Below, in pieces: positions 51,000 through 59,681 of a DNA stretch of 64,000 bases (its first letter is position 1; every line of letters starts with the position of its first letter). This stretch comes from UMGS75 sp963648435 (GTDB lineage Bacteria; Bacillota_I; Bacilli_A; ML615J-28; CAG-313). The stretch lies in contig CAVJDT010000002.1 in NCBI GenBank assembly GCA_963648435.1, positions 1-64,000 of the forward strand, in the 5' to 3' direction. A program made the translations under genes and the position numbers. The notes beneath the pieces are model-generated. The model had not been told where the DNA came from and ran no database searches. It saw nothing but the letters and a program-made list of their open reading frames with translations.

Positions 51000-51783
51000 A
51001 TTTTGTCCTATTATTTTGTATTTTATACATTATGTTTCTAACGGTTTTTCGGCTTAAATGTTTGGTAAAAAAGATACTAACTTTATTTTTAAAACAAGGA
51101 ATCCCCACCACTTTTTTCTTTTGTAGCATATTATATGCAAATTCACTAACAATTTTAGGAGAGACTGGTTTAATTCTTTTTAAAAGATCAATTTGACTAG
51201 CGCTAGCATTATTAAAAAAATTAGTGTCAGTAGGCCCCGGACAGATGGTACAAACATCAATATTATAAGGTTTAAGTTCCATACTTAAAGCCTCAGAAAA
51301 AGATAGTACATAGGCTTTAGTAGCATAGTATACCGCAAACATTGGCCCAGGTACAAAACTTCCAACTGAAGCAATGTTTAAAATACTACCAGCTTTTCTA
51401 CTTTTCATTTTATTACCAAAATAATAAGTAAGTTTAGTTAATGCTTTTATGTTTAGGTCAATCATGGACATAGCCTTTTCGATTTTTTCTTCAAGAAACT
51501 CTCCATAGTAACCAACCCCCGCATTATTACACAAAATATTAACATTTTTCTTTGTTTCTTCAATTTGCTTAAAAAGGTTATTTAATGATGCTTCATCTGT
51601 CAAGTCACAAGGAAAAATAATAACATCTACAGTTGTTTTTTTATTAATTTCTTCTTTAAGTTTTTGTAATTTAATTCCATTTCTCGCAACAAGAATTAAA
51701 TTATGGCCTTCTTCGGCGAACTTAAGGGCAAGTTCATAACCAATTCCTGAACTTGAACCAGTAATTAACGTATAATCATTCAT
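50998..51783 (-). CDS. Short-chain dehydrogenase/reductase
   Basis: A classical SDR of 261 residues: TGSSSGIGYELA (cofactor-binding loop), CDLTD, NNAGVGYYG, catalytic Ser in NIASVGS, YYATK with Tyr and Lys, and PGPTDTNFF. The Arg in VARNG at the end of the second strand suggests NADPH. The substrate is unknown. ATG 51783 has GAGGA eight bases upstream and overlaps the end of the kinase gene. It ends the three-gene operon DUF362-kinase-SDR. Confidence 0.9.
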   Translation of the reverse strand: MNDYTLITGSSSGIGYELALKFAEEGHNLILVARNGIKLQKLKEEINKKTTVDVIIFPCDLTDEASLNNLFKQIEETKKNVNILCNNAGVGYYGEFLEEKIEKAMSMIDLNIKALTKLTYYFGNKMKSRKAGSILNIASVGSFVPGPMFAVYYATKAYVLSFSEALSMELKPYNIDVCTICPGPTDTNFFNNASASQIDLLKRIKPVSPKIVSEFAYNMLQKKKVVGIPCFKNKVSIFFTKHLSRKTVRNIMYKIQNNRTK

Positions 51784-52369
51784 TCTTATTTTCCTCACTT
51801 GTATCAAAAATTATATTACATCTACTTGCTATATCAAATTTTTCGAAATAATCATTTTCTAATTTTATCCAGTGATCTTTAAATACTTTTGCTAATTCCT
51901 CGCCATTTCGTAATTTAATTCTTAAAATTTGTTGATCGCTAGATACCATCATAAAGATAGCATAGTCATAATATTCCCCAAACTTTGGATGTAGGGCATA
52001 TGCTCCTTCAATTATTGTAATCGCTGATTGTGGTAACACTTTTTCTTGATCAAAGGTATGATGATGACAATTATAAGGCTTGTAGGTAATATCCTTACCA
52101 AGATTCATAATAATTTCTTCTTTAAAGCGGTCATAATCGATGTTACCCCCAATTTCTAAAAGTCTTTTTGGAGTTTTAATTTGATCAGTTAAAAAGAAAT
52201 CATCCATATGAATTACTCTTGCCCCAAATATTTTTTGAAGCATTAGGGCTAGTGTAGTTTTACCACTTGCACACATGCCATCAATTGCGATAACAATATT
52301 TTGTTTATACATACCTTGTTTAGATATTGTATTTAAAATTTGATTAAATTCATTTTTAGTTTGAAGCAT
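51776..52369 (-). CDS. Uridine kinase-like P-loop protein
   Basis: The 197 residues have Walker A GMCASGKTTLAL (about 31-42), HMDDFFL with the catalytic Asp, YKPYNCHHHTF and TIIEGAYALHP. This matches the uridine kinase/phosphoribulokinase-like family. It starts one base after the DUF362 stop with no clear ribosome binding site, so it is probably translated by coupling. The stop is TGA inside the overlap with the SDR gene. The phosphate acceptor is not known; nucleoside or a small sugar alcohol are both possible. Confidence 0.82.
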   Translation of the reverse strand: MLQTKNEFNQILNTISKQGMYKQNIVIAIDGMCASGKTTLALMLQKIFGARVIHMDDFFLTDQIKTPKRLLEIGGNIDYDRFKEEIIMNLGKDITYKPYNCHHHTFDQEKVLPQSAITIIEGAYALHPKFGEYYDYAIFMMVSSDQQILRIKLRNGEELAKVFKDHWIKLENDYFEKFDIASRCNIIFDTSEENKNE

Positions 52370-52370
52370 A

Positions 52371-53246
52371 CTATTTAGTTAACGTAACATCAATTAATTC
52401 GTAATCTTTAGTACCTGCTTGATTTTTTTCGGCACAATCAATTGTGTAAGTACCATTTCTAGATTCAATTCTTTCAATTAAATGATTTTTGCCAGGATCA
52501 TCTGACTTATAAACTAAATCAATGCAAGCTTGGTCAATGGCTACGGGGTCAAGTGATACTAAAATACCAATATCTTTCATGCATGGGTCTTCAGCAATAC
52601 TACAACAATCACAATCTACCGACATATTTTTCATAACATTTACATAGACAATTTTACCATTAAAAAAATCAATTACCGATTTAGCCGCATCACTCATTGA
52701 TTCTAAAAATTTATTATGATCGGCTGTCCATAAATTCTTGGGGATACCACATCCATGAATGTAGGCTTTACCATAACTTGATGCAACCCCAATTGATAGT
52801 TGTTTTAAAGCACCACCATATCCACCCATGGGGTGACCTTTAAAGTGTGAGAGTACAATCATGGAATCGTAATTTTTTAAGTGTTTTCCAACATAATTCT
52901 TTTTTATTGCTTTCCCATTTGGAATATCTAATTCTAAATCAGGGTCTTCTTCATCTAACAAATCAACTTTAAAATATTTTATCCATTCATGGGCTTTTAG
53001 GGTTTGAAGGTGTTTTTCACTAGTATTACGACCACCATCATATGCGGTGTTACACTCAACAACTGTACCATTTACTTTTTCAACCATTGGTTTCCAAAAT
53101 GTTGGTTTTAAGAAGTTTTGATTACCTACTTCCCCAGAATGTACCTTTACCGCAATCTTACCATAAAGCGGGGAATCAATCATTTCAAATAATCTAACTA
53201 CTTCTTCGGGACTTATTGTTTTTGAAAAATATACTTTTGCTTTCAT
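52371..53246 (-). CDS. DUF362-domain protein
   Basis: The 291 residues match DUF362: KIAVKVHSGEVGNQNFLKPTFW, TVVECNTAYDGGRNTSEKHL, VLSHFKGHPMGGYGGALKQLSIGVASSYGK and ILVSLDPVAIDQACIDLV. Four Cys close together (DCDCC...DPC) may bind a metal or FeS cluster. The ferredoxin domain often attached to DUF362 is absent. GAGGTGAT precedes the ATG. It is first in the operon with the kinase and SDR. Some members have been linked to redox or FeS functions; none is certain here. Confidence 0.85.
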   Translation of the reverse strand: MKAKVYFSKTISPEEVVRLFEMIDSPLYGKIAVKVHSGEVGNQNFLKPTFWKPMVEKVNGTVVECNTAYDGGRNTSEKHLQTLKAHEWIKYFKVDLLDEEDPDLELDIPNGKAIKKNYVGKHLKNYDSMIVLSHFKGHPMGGYGGALKQLSIGVASSYGKAYIHGCGIPKNLWTADHNKFLESMSDAAKSVIDFFNGKIVYVNVMKNMSVDCDCCSIAEDPCMKDIGILVSLDPVAIDQACIDLVYKSDDPGKNHLIERIESRNGTYTIDCAEKNQAGTKDYELIDVTLTK

Positions 53247-53344
53247 TTTATCACCTCAATATTAATTATACTTTAATTTTAGTTTTTTTTCAACTATCAA
53301 GTATATTTTTTATTATTTTTCAAATAATATAACTAGGTGATTTT

Positions 53345-54781
53345 ATGAAAAAAATGATTATAATAGGAGCAGGAATAACCGGACTAACGGCTGGCATTTA
53401 TGCTTTAGAAAAAGGATATGACACAAGTATTTACGAAAAAAACAACTGGGCCGGAGGGTGCTGTACTGGATGGATAAGAGATGGTTATTACATTGATAAC
53501 TGTATGCACTGGCTTACAGGCACTAATCAACATACCAAAGATTTTAAATTATGGAAAAAGATTGGGGCAATGGATGAAACTAGTAATCTATATCAAGGTG
53601 AATACTTTTATAAATCAATTTATGGTAATGATTCCATAACGCTATATGCTGACCTTGAAAAAACAAGGACTGAAATGTTGAAAATTTCTTATGAAGACCG
53701 TAAAGAAATTAATAAATTTATTAATATTACTAAACGAATTTCTAATAGCATGAAAAATGGTAATTTCTTAAGCACTTTCTTTAATAAAGTATCTGGCTAT
53801 ACTTCATGTTATTTAAACTACCATAAAATGACACTCGGCGAATATGCTCGAAAATACAAACATCCACTACTTAAAAGAGTTTTTACCGACTATATTCCCA
53901 AAGAATATTCGCCCCTTTTCCTTTTTTGTTCCTATGCGACTTTCGCAAGTGGTAATGGTAAAGTCTACCAAAAAGGTTCAGCCGAATTTTCTAAAAATAT
54001 TTTGAAAAAATACCAAGAACTTGGTGGTAAAATATTCTACAACAGCAAAGTAACAAAAATTACCTTTAATAACGACAAATTCACAGATATGGAAATAAAT
54101 AATAATGAAACCGTTAATGGTGATTATTTAATTTATACAGGTGATCCCTATTATCTTTATAATAACCTAATTGATAAAAAATATATTAATCAAAAATTAA
54201 TCTTTAAATTTGAAAACAAATATAAGTATCCAGCAGTTTCAAGTTTTCATGTAGCATACTTAGTTAATAAGAAGGATAGTCCCATTATTGATACGGTGGT
54301 AAATGAAACTATATCACTTACAATTGGAAAAAGACAAATTAATCGTCTTATTTTAAGAGATTATTCATATCTTTACCCTAATGATGAAAAAACCGTTATT
54401 CAGGTGTATATCACACAAACACCATGTGATTATGATTATTGGAAAGAATTAAATGACCAAAATCATGAAGAATACAACAAAGCCAAACATGATTTGGGAA
54501 TAAAACTTCAAGAGATAATTGTTAATTTATATCCTACCTTAAAAGATAATATTAAATTATTAGATGTTTGGACACCACTTACTTATAATAAATACTACTA
54601 TTCTTATTATGGCTCATATATGGGATTTATCGTTAATAAGCATACTTCTCTTGCAAGTATTTCTCCAAAATTAAATAAAATTCCTAATATGTTAATTGCT
54701 ACATACTGGCAAAAAATAACTGGCGGACTTCCGGTTGCTCTTAGAAGTGGTAAAGAAATAAAACATATACTAAAAAGTTAG
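53345..54781 (+). CDS. FAD-dependent oxidoreductase of the phytoene desaturase (CrtI)-like family
   Basis: The 478 residues start with a Rossmann FAD-binding motif MIIIGAGITGLTAGIYALEKGYDTSIYEKNNWAGGCC. A hydrophobic middle (about 140-330) follows, then a C-terminal ATYWQKITGGLPVALRSGKE segment typical of the amine-oxidase/CrtI superfamily. No carotenoid genes are adjacent, so a carotenoid role is not supported. Gut and anaerobic Bacillota often carry such enzymes with unknown substrates. AGGTGAT precedes the ATG, and the gene converges on the GH9 gene with two bases between the stops. Confidence 0.82.
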   Translation: MKKMIIIGAGITGLTAGIYALEKGYDTSIYEKNNWAGGCCTGWIRDGYYIDNCMHWLTGTNQHTKDFKLWKKIGAMDETSNLYQGEYFYKSIYGNDSITLYADLEKTRTEMLKISYEDRKEINKFINITKRISNSMKNGNFLSTFFNKVSGYTSCYLNYHKMTLGEYARKYKHPLLKRVFTDYIPKEYSPLFLFCSYATFASGNGKVYQKGSAEFSKNILKKYQELGGKIFYNSKVTKITFNNDKFTDMEINNNETVNGDYLIYTGDPYYLYNNLIDKKYINQKLIFKFENKYKYPAVSSFHVAYLVNKKDSPIIDTVVNETISLTIGKRQINRLILRDYSYLYPNDEKTVIQVYITQTPCDYDYWKELNDQNHEEYNKAKHDLGIKLQEIIVNLYPTLKDNIKLLDVWTPLTYNKYYYSYYGSYMGFIVNKHTSLASISPKLNKIPNMLIATYWQKITGGLPVALRSGKEIKHILKS

Positions 54782-54783
54782 GG

Positions 54784-57057
54784 CTACTGCTCTAACTTTT
54801 TTTTAATAAGATCGTTTAAAACAAATAAATATTTACCGGTTGTATGTCCCCAAATTTCCTTATAAACCGCATTATTAATTGTTGGCCAATATGGTTCATC
54901 ATCATATCCTTTAGTTTCAATTCCAACCGGCAAAGCTCCTACTAATTGAGGTGAATAGGCCACATATAAAGGATGATAATTGTATCCTTCCCCATACATA
55001 GTTGATGATGCAAAAGGATTTTTACCTAATATCCACTCTAATTGGTTAATCGCAATTTGTTGAAGTTCTTGATCATTCGTTATTTGTGAAACAAGCGTTA
55101 CTGCTTTAGTTTTACTTAATAATGTGGCATGAAAACCTCGGCGCTGGATAGCAGCAGGAAAAATACGTAAATAAACATCATCATTTAGTTTAATTCCATG
55201 CTTTGCTTGCGTTTTTAAATTTTCTAAAGCTTCGGCTGTAGTTCCATATCCAGCCGGAACAGTGAAACGCTCCATATTAAATTTATTTAAATCATAAACG
55301 TGAGCACATAAAAGATTATATGGGGCAGTATAACTAATTGTCTTTTTTACATATTCTCCATAAAGTTCTAAACTATGATACCATTTTTTATAGTTTTCAT
55401 GGTCTTTAAAAGTTTTACATAAATAATACAAACCTTGAACTGGCGTTTGTTCATGCCCACGATGTTCATACGTTAACATATACTTATGTTCTATATCTTC
55501 ATAAAAGAAGCCGCGAAGTGGAATATCCCAATTTGGGTAGTCAAGTTGTTGGGTTTGCATAATAATATCTCCATAGTTTATAGCTATATCTTGATATTTA
55601 GAATCTTTAGTAATTTCAAATAGTAATGATGCACATTCAGCTCCTATTCCTGCTACCACCGCATCAATGTTACTACCCCATCTTTTGGTATAAACTTTCA
55701 ACTTGTAATCTTTGATGGCGGTTTCAAAATCTAATCGTGCTATTCTTAAACACCAATCTTGATAAATCTTATTATCATAATTTTGATAGGCTTTTAATAA
55801 TGCTGCACATGCTAAAAAGTTTTCAAATGGACCTTCTTCGCTAGCATTTTGAAATACACCTTGGTTAGTTGGTGAAAGAACATTTTTACGCCACATTTTA
55901 TAGCCTACAGCTAAGGCTCTTTGTCCATCCTCAAATGAAGTTTGAAGAAGCCAATCAATTCCTACTTTTCCTTCTTCTAATAAACGTTTATGCAAATCTT
56001 CATCCTTGGTGTTTTTAGCTAAATCAAGGATGGCTTCGGCCATTTCAGCCGTACAAATTTCAAATTGTGATAAGTCCCCCGCATCATGCCAACCCCTAAA
56101 ATTAGGTACACTTTTACCATTAGTATGAACACTGCGACAATTCAAGTGACATGCACTATGTACATTTTCAACATCTACTCCACATCTAAGGGTTCTTAAA
56201 AACTGCATACTCTTCCAAATTGATAATTGATAGGGATTACTAGATATTTCAAAAAGATTAGTTTTTAGATTATTTACTTCTAAATAGTACCTTCCCTTAG
56301 TAGTTACATGACTAAAATCTAAAACTTGAAATTCACCTATATGGCTTTTACATGATTTAGTTTTATCTTGATATATGATATTATCATTTTCATCTTTTAA
56401 ATAAAATTCAAATTCTTTATTTCCACTAATTATAGCACTCTTAGTTGCATCAGTAAAATACCCAACATGAGAATAAGCAATACGGTCTTCTAAGTTCCAT
56501 CCTTTAATATAGTCTGCTTTAACTAATTGCATTTTAATATCTTTAATAAAAAAACTTACATTAGGCAAAGCCTCCGGTGGGGTTCCAAATAAAAAAGGTG
56601 TAATGTTTAATGTTTTGATATCATTTCTAGTAACATCTTCTACTTCAAACATAATTTCATTCCATTTATTAGGAATTACACTTGCGGTGTGAACTACACT
56701 ACCAAAAGTATAATGAATATAAAAATTTACAAATCCTGTTGCTTTAATAAACATTTTTAAATAAACACGGTTATATTTGGTAAAATCATGTTTTTCAAAA
56801 TTAACAACGACACTACAGTTTGGTCTTTTCTCTAAATCTTCAACATCATCATTTTCATCAAGTCTTATTGAACCATCCTCAAAACTAAGGGTTCCCGCTC
56901 CATTTAAGGTGACATTATCAAGATTTAAACCATTCCATAATAACTCTTCTTTTTCAACTTTTTTATGATGATGGCGATATTCTGCTCCATCCTTAAGGTT
57001 TTCTTCAACCATTTTATGGGCATAATCGCTTTTTTTAACCCAATTATTTACGTTCAT
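54784..57057 (-). CDS. Glycoside hydrolase family 9 enzyme, no signal peptide
   Basis: The 757 residues comprise an N-terminal beta domain (about 40-185), a CelD-type Ig-like domain (about 190-275: RIAYSHVGYFTDATKSAII...GRYYLEV) and a GH9 catalytic domain. FRGWHDAGD carries the catalytic-base Asp pair (Asp325, Asp328), and LEWILGKNPFASSTMYGEGYNYHP lies near the end. KEIWGHTTGKY may hold the acid Glu. No signal peptide is seen, so it acts inside the cell, more like an oligosaccharide exo-enzyme than a secreted cellulase. AGGAGG precedes the ATG. It follows the alkaline-phosphatase-family gene by eight bases. Confidence 0.88.
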   Translation of the reverse strand: MNVNNWVKKSDYAHKMVEENLKDGAEYRHHHKKVEKEELLWNGLNLDNVTLNGAGTLSFEDGSIRLDENDDVEDLEKRPNCSVVVNFEKHDFTKYNRVYLKMFIKATGFVNFYIHYTFGSVVHTASVIPNKWNEIMFEVEDVTRNDIKTLNITPFLFGTPPEALPNVSFFIKDIKMQLVKADYIKGWNLEDRIAYSHVGYFTDATKSAIISGNKEFEFYLKDENDNIIYQDKTKSCKSHIGEFQVLDFSHVTTKGRYYLEVNNLKTNLFEISSNPYQLSIWKSMQFLRTLRCGVDVENVHSACHLNCRSVHTNGKSVPNFRGWHDAGDLSQFEICTAEMAEAILDLAKNTKDEDLHKRLLEEGKVGIDWLLQTSFEDGQRALAVGYKMWRKNVLSPTNQGVFQNASEEGPFENFLACAALLKAYQNYDNKIYQDWCLRIARLDFETAIKDYKLKVYTKRWGSNIDAVVAGIGAECASLLFEITKDSKYQDIAINYGDIIMQTQQLDYPNWDIPLRGFFYEDIEHKYMLTYEHRGHEQTPVQGLYYLCKTFKDHENYKKWYHSLELYGEYVKKTISYTAPYNLLCAHVYDLNKFNMERFTVPAGYGTTAEALENLKTQAKHGIKLNDDVYLRIFPAAIQRRGFHATLLSKTKAVTLVSQITNDQELQQIAINQLEWILGKNPFASSTMYGEGYNYHPLYVAYSPQLVGALPVGIETKGYDDEPYWPTINNAVYKEIWGHTTGKYLFVLNDLIKKKLEQ

Positions 57058-57065
57058 AAATCCTC

Positions 57066-58136
57066 CTATTTTGTTACAATTGAAAGAGGAACCATCATTT
57101 CATCAACCGTATCACCAGCGTGATGAGCTTTCATGATAAATTCATCTTTCTCTAATGCAATATTATATTTGTCAATTGCAACCGCCACATAATCAAATAA
57201 AAACCTTGTAGCTTTAGTGTAATCATTACCCAAATATCCTTCTTTTAAAAATTCATTAGTTTCATATAATTTAAACCAATTTCCAAAATATTTCTTAAAA
57301 AGTTTTTTAAAAGTTTCATGGTCTTTCACTTTAAAAGCAACAGTTCTTGCTTCAATGGATGGTTTTCTAATTAAAGTATCATATAAATCAGGATAATCCG
57401 TTAAGAATAAATCAGTTGTATCAACGACACCATGGTCCGCTATAATAATTATAGTAGTATCTTTACCTATATTTTTGAATGTTTTCGCAAGGGTTTTATC
57501 AAGTTTTCTAACAACCTTTTTTACTTTTGGGCTATTAGTTCCCAATTCATGCATTAAGTAATCAGGATTATCCCAATAACAATAAGTATAAGTTGGTTCA
57601 TCTAATTTAGAAATATTAACCATTTCTTTTCCCATTGCTTTAAAGGTTCTAAATCCATTTTCCTTAAAACTTGGATATAATTCAAATGTCTTTACTTGCT
57701 TAAACTTAGCAATTATCGGAGTATAATGGATATAAGTATCAGCCACATTAATTGTTAACGGGGTATTGGTGTATGTTGTCACATTTTTAAATAATATGAC
57801 ATCTTGTCTTATTTCATCAAAGTATTGATGCCATCCTATCCATCCACTTTCCCCCGGACTCATTCCTGAACAAAGTGCTGATGTTGCGGCGACGGTCGTA
57901 GGGGGATAAACACTTGTGATGTAATTTTTCATATTTGTTCTAATAAAACTATCTGGATTTAAATGTTTTTCAATAATATTTCGTCCTAATCCATCAAGCA
58001 CTACCAAAAAAACATGTTTCGCATTTTTTATTTTTTCATCTACGATTTTATTAGTTACATAATTACTGCTAACTTCATATTTGTTCATAATCGATGATAC
58101 TACATTTAAGATACAATTATTAAAATTAGGTTTCAT
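57066..58136 (-). CDS. Alkaline phosphatase superfamily (nucleotide pyrophosphatase/phosphodiesterase-type) enzyme
   Basis: The 356 residues have the metal-binding and nucleophile motifs of the NPP group: LVVLDGLGRN, Thr nucleophile in PPTTVAATSALCSG, DNPDYLMHELG, IIADHGVVD and KAHHAGDTVDEMMVPL. It should hydrolyse phosphodiester or phosphonate-type bonds with two zinc ions. No signal peptide is seen, so it is cytoplasmic. AAAGGAG precedes the ATG. It probably forms an operon with the GH9 gene. Confidence 0.9.
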   Translation of the reverse strand: MKPNFNNCILNVVSSIMNKYEVSSNYVTNKIVDEKIKNAKHVFLVVLDGLGRNIIEKHLNPDSFIRTNMKNYITSVYPPTTVAATSALCSGMSPGESGWIGWHQYFDEIRQDVILFKNVTTYTNTPLTINVADTYIHYTPIIAKFKQVKTFELYPSFKENGFRTFKAMGKEMVNISKLDEPTYTYCYWDNPDYLMHELGTNSPKVKKVVRKLDKTLAKTFKNIGKDTTIIIIADHGVVDTTDLFLTDYPDLYDTLIRKPSIEARTVAFKVKDHETFKKLFKKYFGNWFKLYETNEFLKEGYLGNDYTKATRFLFDYVAVAIDKYNIALEKDEFIMKAHHAGDTVDEMMVPLSIVTK

Positions 58137-58154
58137 TTCAAGGCTCCTTTATAA

Positions 58155-58188
58155 GAAAAAGATATTTAATTTTTAAATTAAACATCTT
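58155..58188 (-). terminator. Terminator of the small InlB-repeat-like gene
   Basis: On the minus strand AAGATGTTTAATTT pairs with AATTAAATATCTT (one mismatch), followed by TTTCTT. It starts just after the stop codon at 58189. Confidence 0.65.
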
Positions 58189-58530
58189 CTACTTAGTTTC
58201 TATCCATTTAATATAAAGTTTTAGATTTTTATCAGGCATTTTGTCAAATTCAAGTGGTAACATGAATTCTTCATCACGATATAATCCCTCAATGGTATAT
58301 CCCTTACGTTCTGGTAGTTTAATTTCACTTAGTGGTGTATTCTTTTTAAACTTATATGTACTAATTAAATTTCCTTCACTATATAGTCTTATACGATATT
58401 TTACCGTTACCGCGTAAATTAGTAAAACTACCCATGGTATAAATAATACCACAATTAAGGCAATAATACAGGGCCACCACCATGTTGGGGGGGTAGGACT
58501 TGCCTCTAATAGATTAAAAATAATCCTCAT
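58189..58530 (-). CDS. Small membrane protein with an InlB B-repeat-like domain
   Basis: The 113 residues have one membrane helix (about 20-43) and then a C-terminal domain: VKYRIRLYSEGNLISTYKFKKNTPLSEIKLPERKGYTIEGLYRDEEF. This has the spacing of Listeria-Bacteroides (Flg_new/InlB B) repeats: a strand, KxGxxI-like turn, then RxGYxxxGxY. In surface proteins these repeats occur in chains; here there is one beside a membrane anchor. GGAGG precedes the ATG. Function unknown. Confidence 0.68.
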   Translation of the reverse strand: MRIIFNLLEASPTPPTWWWPCIIALIVVLFIPWVVLLIYAVTVKYRIRLYSEGNLISTYKFKKNTPLSEIKLPERKGYTIEGLYRDEEFMLPLEFDKMPDKNLKLYIKWIETK

Positions 58531-58877
58531 ATCTTATCCTCCATTAATCTAATTCGTCATTTAATTGTATTTTGGATAAATTAATATTCAAGCATTGGCT
58601 AATTTCAATTTATCTTGATAACAATTGATTAACATTTCTTTTGTAATTTCCAATTTTTTTACAACTTTTACATATTTTAAATAAACTTTAAGAGCTTTCT
58701 TTTGTTAATTTTTTAGAATATTTAAATAATGTATTAAATTTTCAACATTTTAGTCTTTTGATAGAACTGTCTGGTTATACTTGTTTCAATATTATTTACC
58801 AAACCACAACTATTAACTAATCTATTTACTTCTTTTCGTTTAGCATCAATTAAGGTTCTACGTTTATTCCTAGAATC
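58531..58877. other. Intergenic stretch without a clear gene
   Basis: No promoter pair, riboswitch or RNA gene is evident. On the minus strand the frame directly after the SpeD-family stop (58878) remains open for 47 codons to a TAA at 58734-58736 and is rich in Arg and Lys (RRTLIDAKRKEVNRLV). It lacks a start codon and ribosome binding site, so it is either chance or a lost C-terminal tail. Confidence 0.5.
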
Positions 58878-59681
58878 TTATTTGATGACTACTTTTTGCC
58901 ATTTAGTTGAAGCAAGAATTCTTTCATTAATAGTATTTGTTTTTATTTTATAAATATGCTTACTACCTCTTGGAATAAGTTCATTAGAAACTATCTTACC
59001 AAGCCTTGATAGTACTGCTTCAATTTGCGTATAGTCAAAGGCCATACAAGAAAATATGTCCGCAAGAATTCTGTTATTTTCATAATCATAATGTAAAGCA
59101 ATATGACTTTGGGCAATAACAATTATACCTGATAAATATTTAGGATTATTCAAGGTACTTTTAACTACATATGGTCTTGTAATGGGATCCATATTGATAT
59201 CATAAACTGTCTTTTCAAGGAAATCAAACATTTCTTCCATTTTAATTTGATGGTCAACTTCAATTTCAGCCATTAAGTGTGGACCAAAATCCGCAACCGG
59301 ATCATATGGTTTTACATTAAATGTTCCCTTAGTTCTTGTTACTGTATTAATGATTGAATTCTTTTCATCAAAAGGAAGACGACGCATTAAAAATTCAGTT
59401 AGTTTGTTTTCATCAAAATCTTTAGTGGTAAAGCAATCAATGAAATAACATTCACGAAGAGGGAACGTATGGATTGTTATATGTCCACCTTCTAATAATA
59501 CATAAGCACTAATTCCAATATCTTCAGCTACTCTACCATAATAATAAGGGACAATAGTTGGGGGACAAATAGGGTCTAAATCTAAAATGTAACTTGCATC
59601 AGTTAAAAGTTGGTTAACAACCTTCATATCATTTAATTGGTGTTCATTCGCACCATAACAGTCAAGAGTTGTATGTTTCAT
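58878..59681 (-). CDS. speD: Tandem SpeD-family pyruvoyl-dependent decarboxylase, likely an arginine decarboxylase
   Basis: The 267 residues are two SpeD folds in tandem, about twice the usual bacterial length. Domain 2 (about 132-245) keeps the self-cleavage and catalytic residues at canonical spacing: Ser192 (QSHIALH), His197 (+5) and Cys212 (+20). Domain 1 keeps His71 but has Gly66 in place of Ser and Thr86 in place of Cys, so it cannot form pyruvoyl. Only domain 2 should be active. SpeD normally decarboxylates AdoMet for spermidine synthesis. Here the gene overlaps agmatinase by one base (TAATG) and no speE is present. SpeD homologues acting as arginine or ornithine decarboxylases are known, and arginine-to-agmatine would feed the agmatinase. 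Fold is clear; substrate is inference. Confidence 0.85.
   Translation of the reverse strand: MKHTTLDCYGANEHQLNDMKVVNQLLTDASYILDLDPICPPTIVPYYYGRVAEDIGISAYVLLEGGHITIHTFPLRECYFIDCFTTKDFDENKLTEFLMRRLPFDEKNSIINTVTRTKGTFNVKPYDPVADFGPHLMAEIEVDHQIKMEEMFDFLEKTVYDINMDPITRPYVVKSTLNNPKYLSGIIVIAQSHIALHYDYENNRILADIFSCMAFDYTQIEAVLSRLGKIVSNELIPRGSKHIYKIKTNTINERILASTKWQKVVIK

Noticed and set aside
53345..54781. Carotenoid biosynthesis cluster
   Set aside because: Only a CrtI-like oxidoreductase is present; no phytoene synthase or other carotenoid gene lies nearby.
58878..59681. Ordinary S-adenosylmethionine decarboxylase
   Set aside because: Length, the inactive first domain, the agmatinase overlap and absence of speE all argue against the plain annotation, though AdoMet activity is not excluded.
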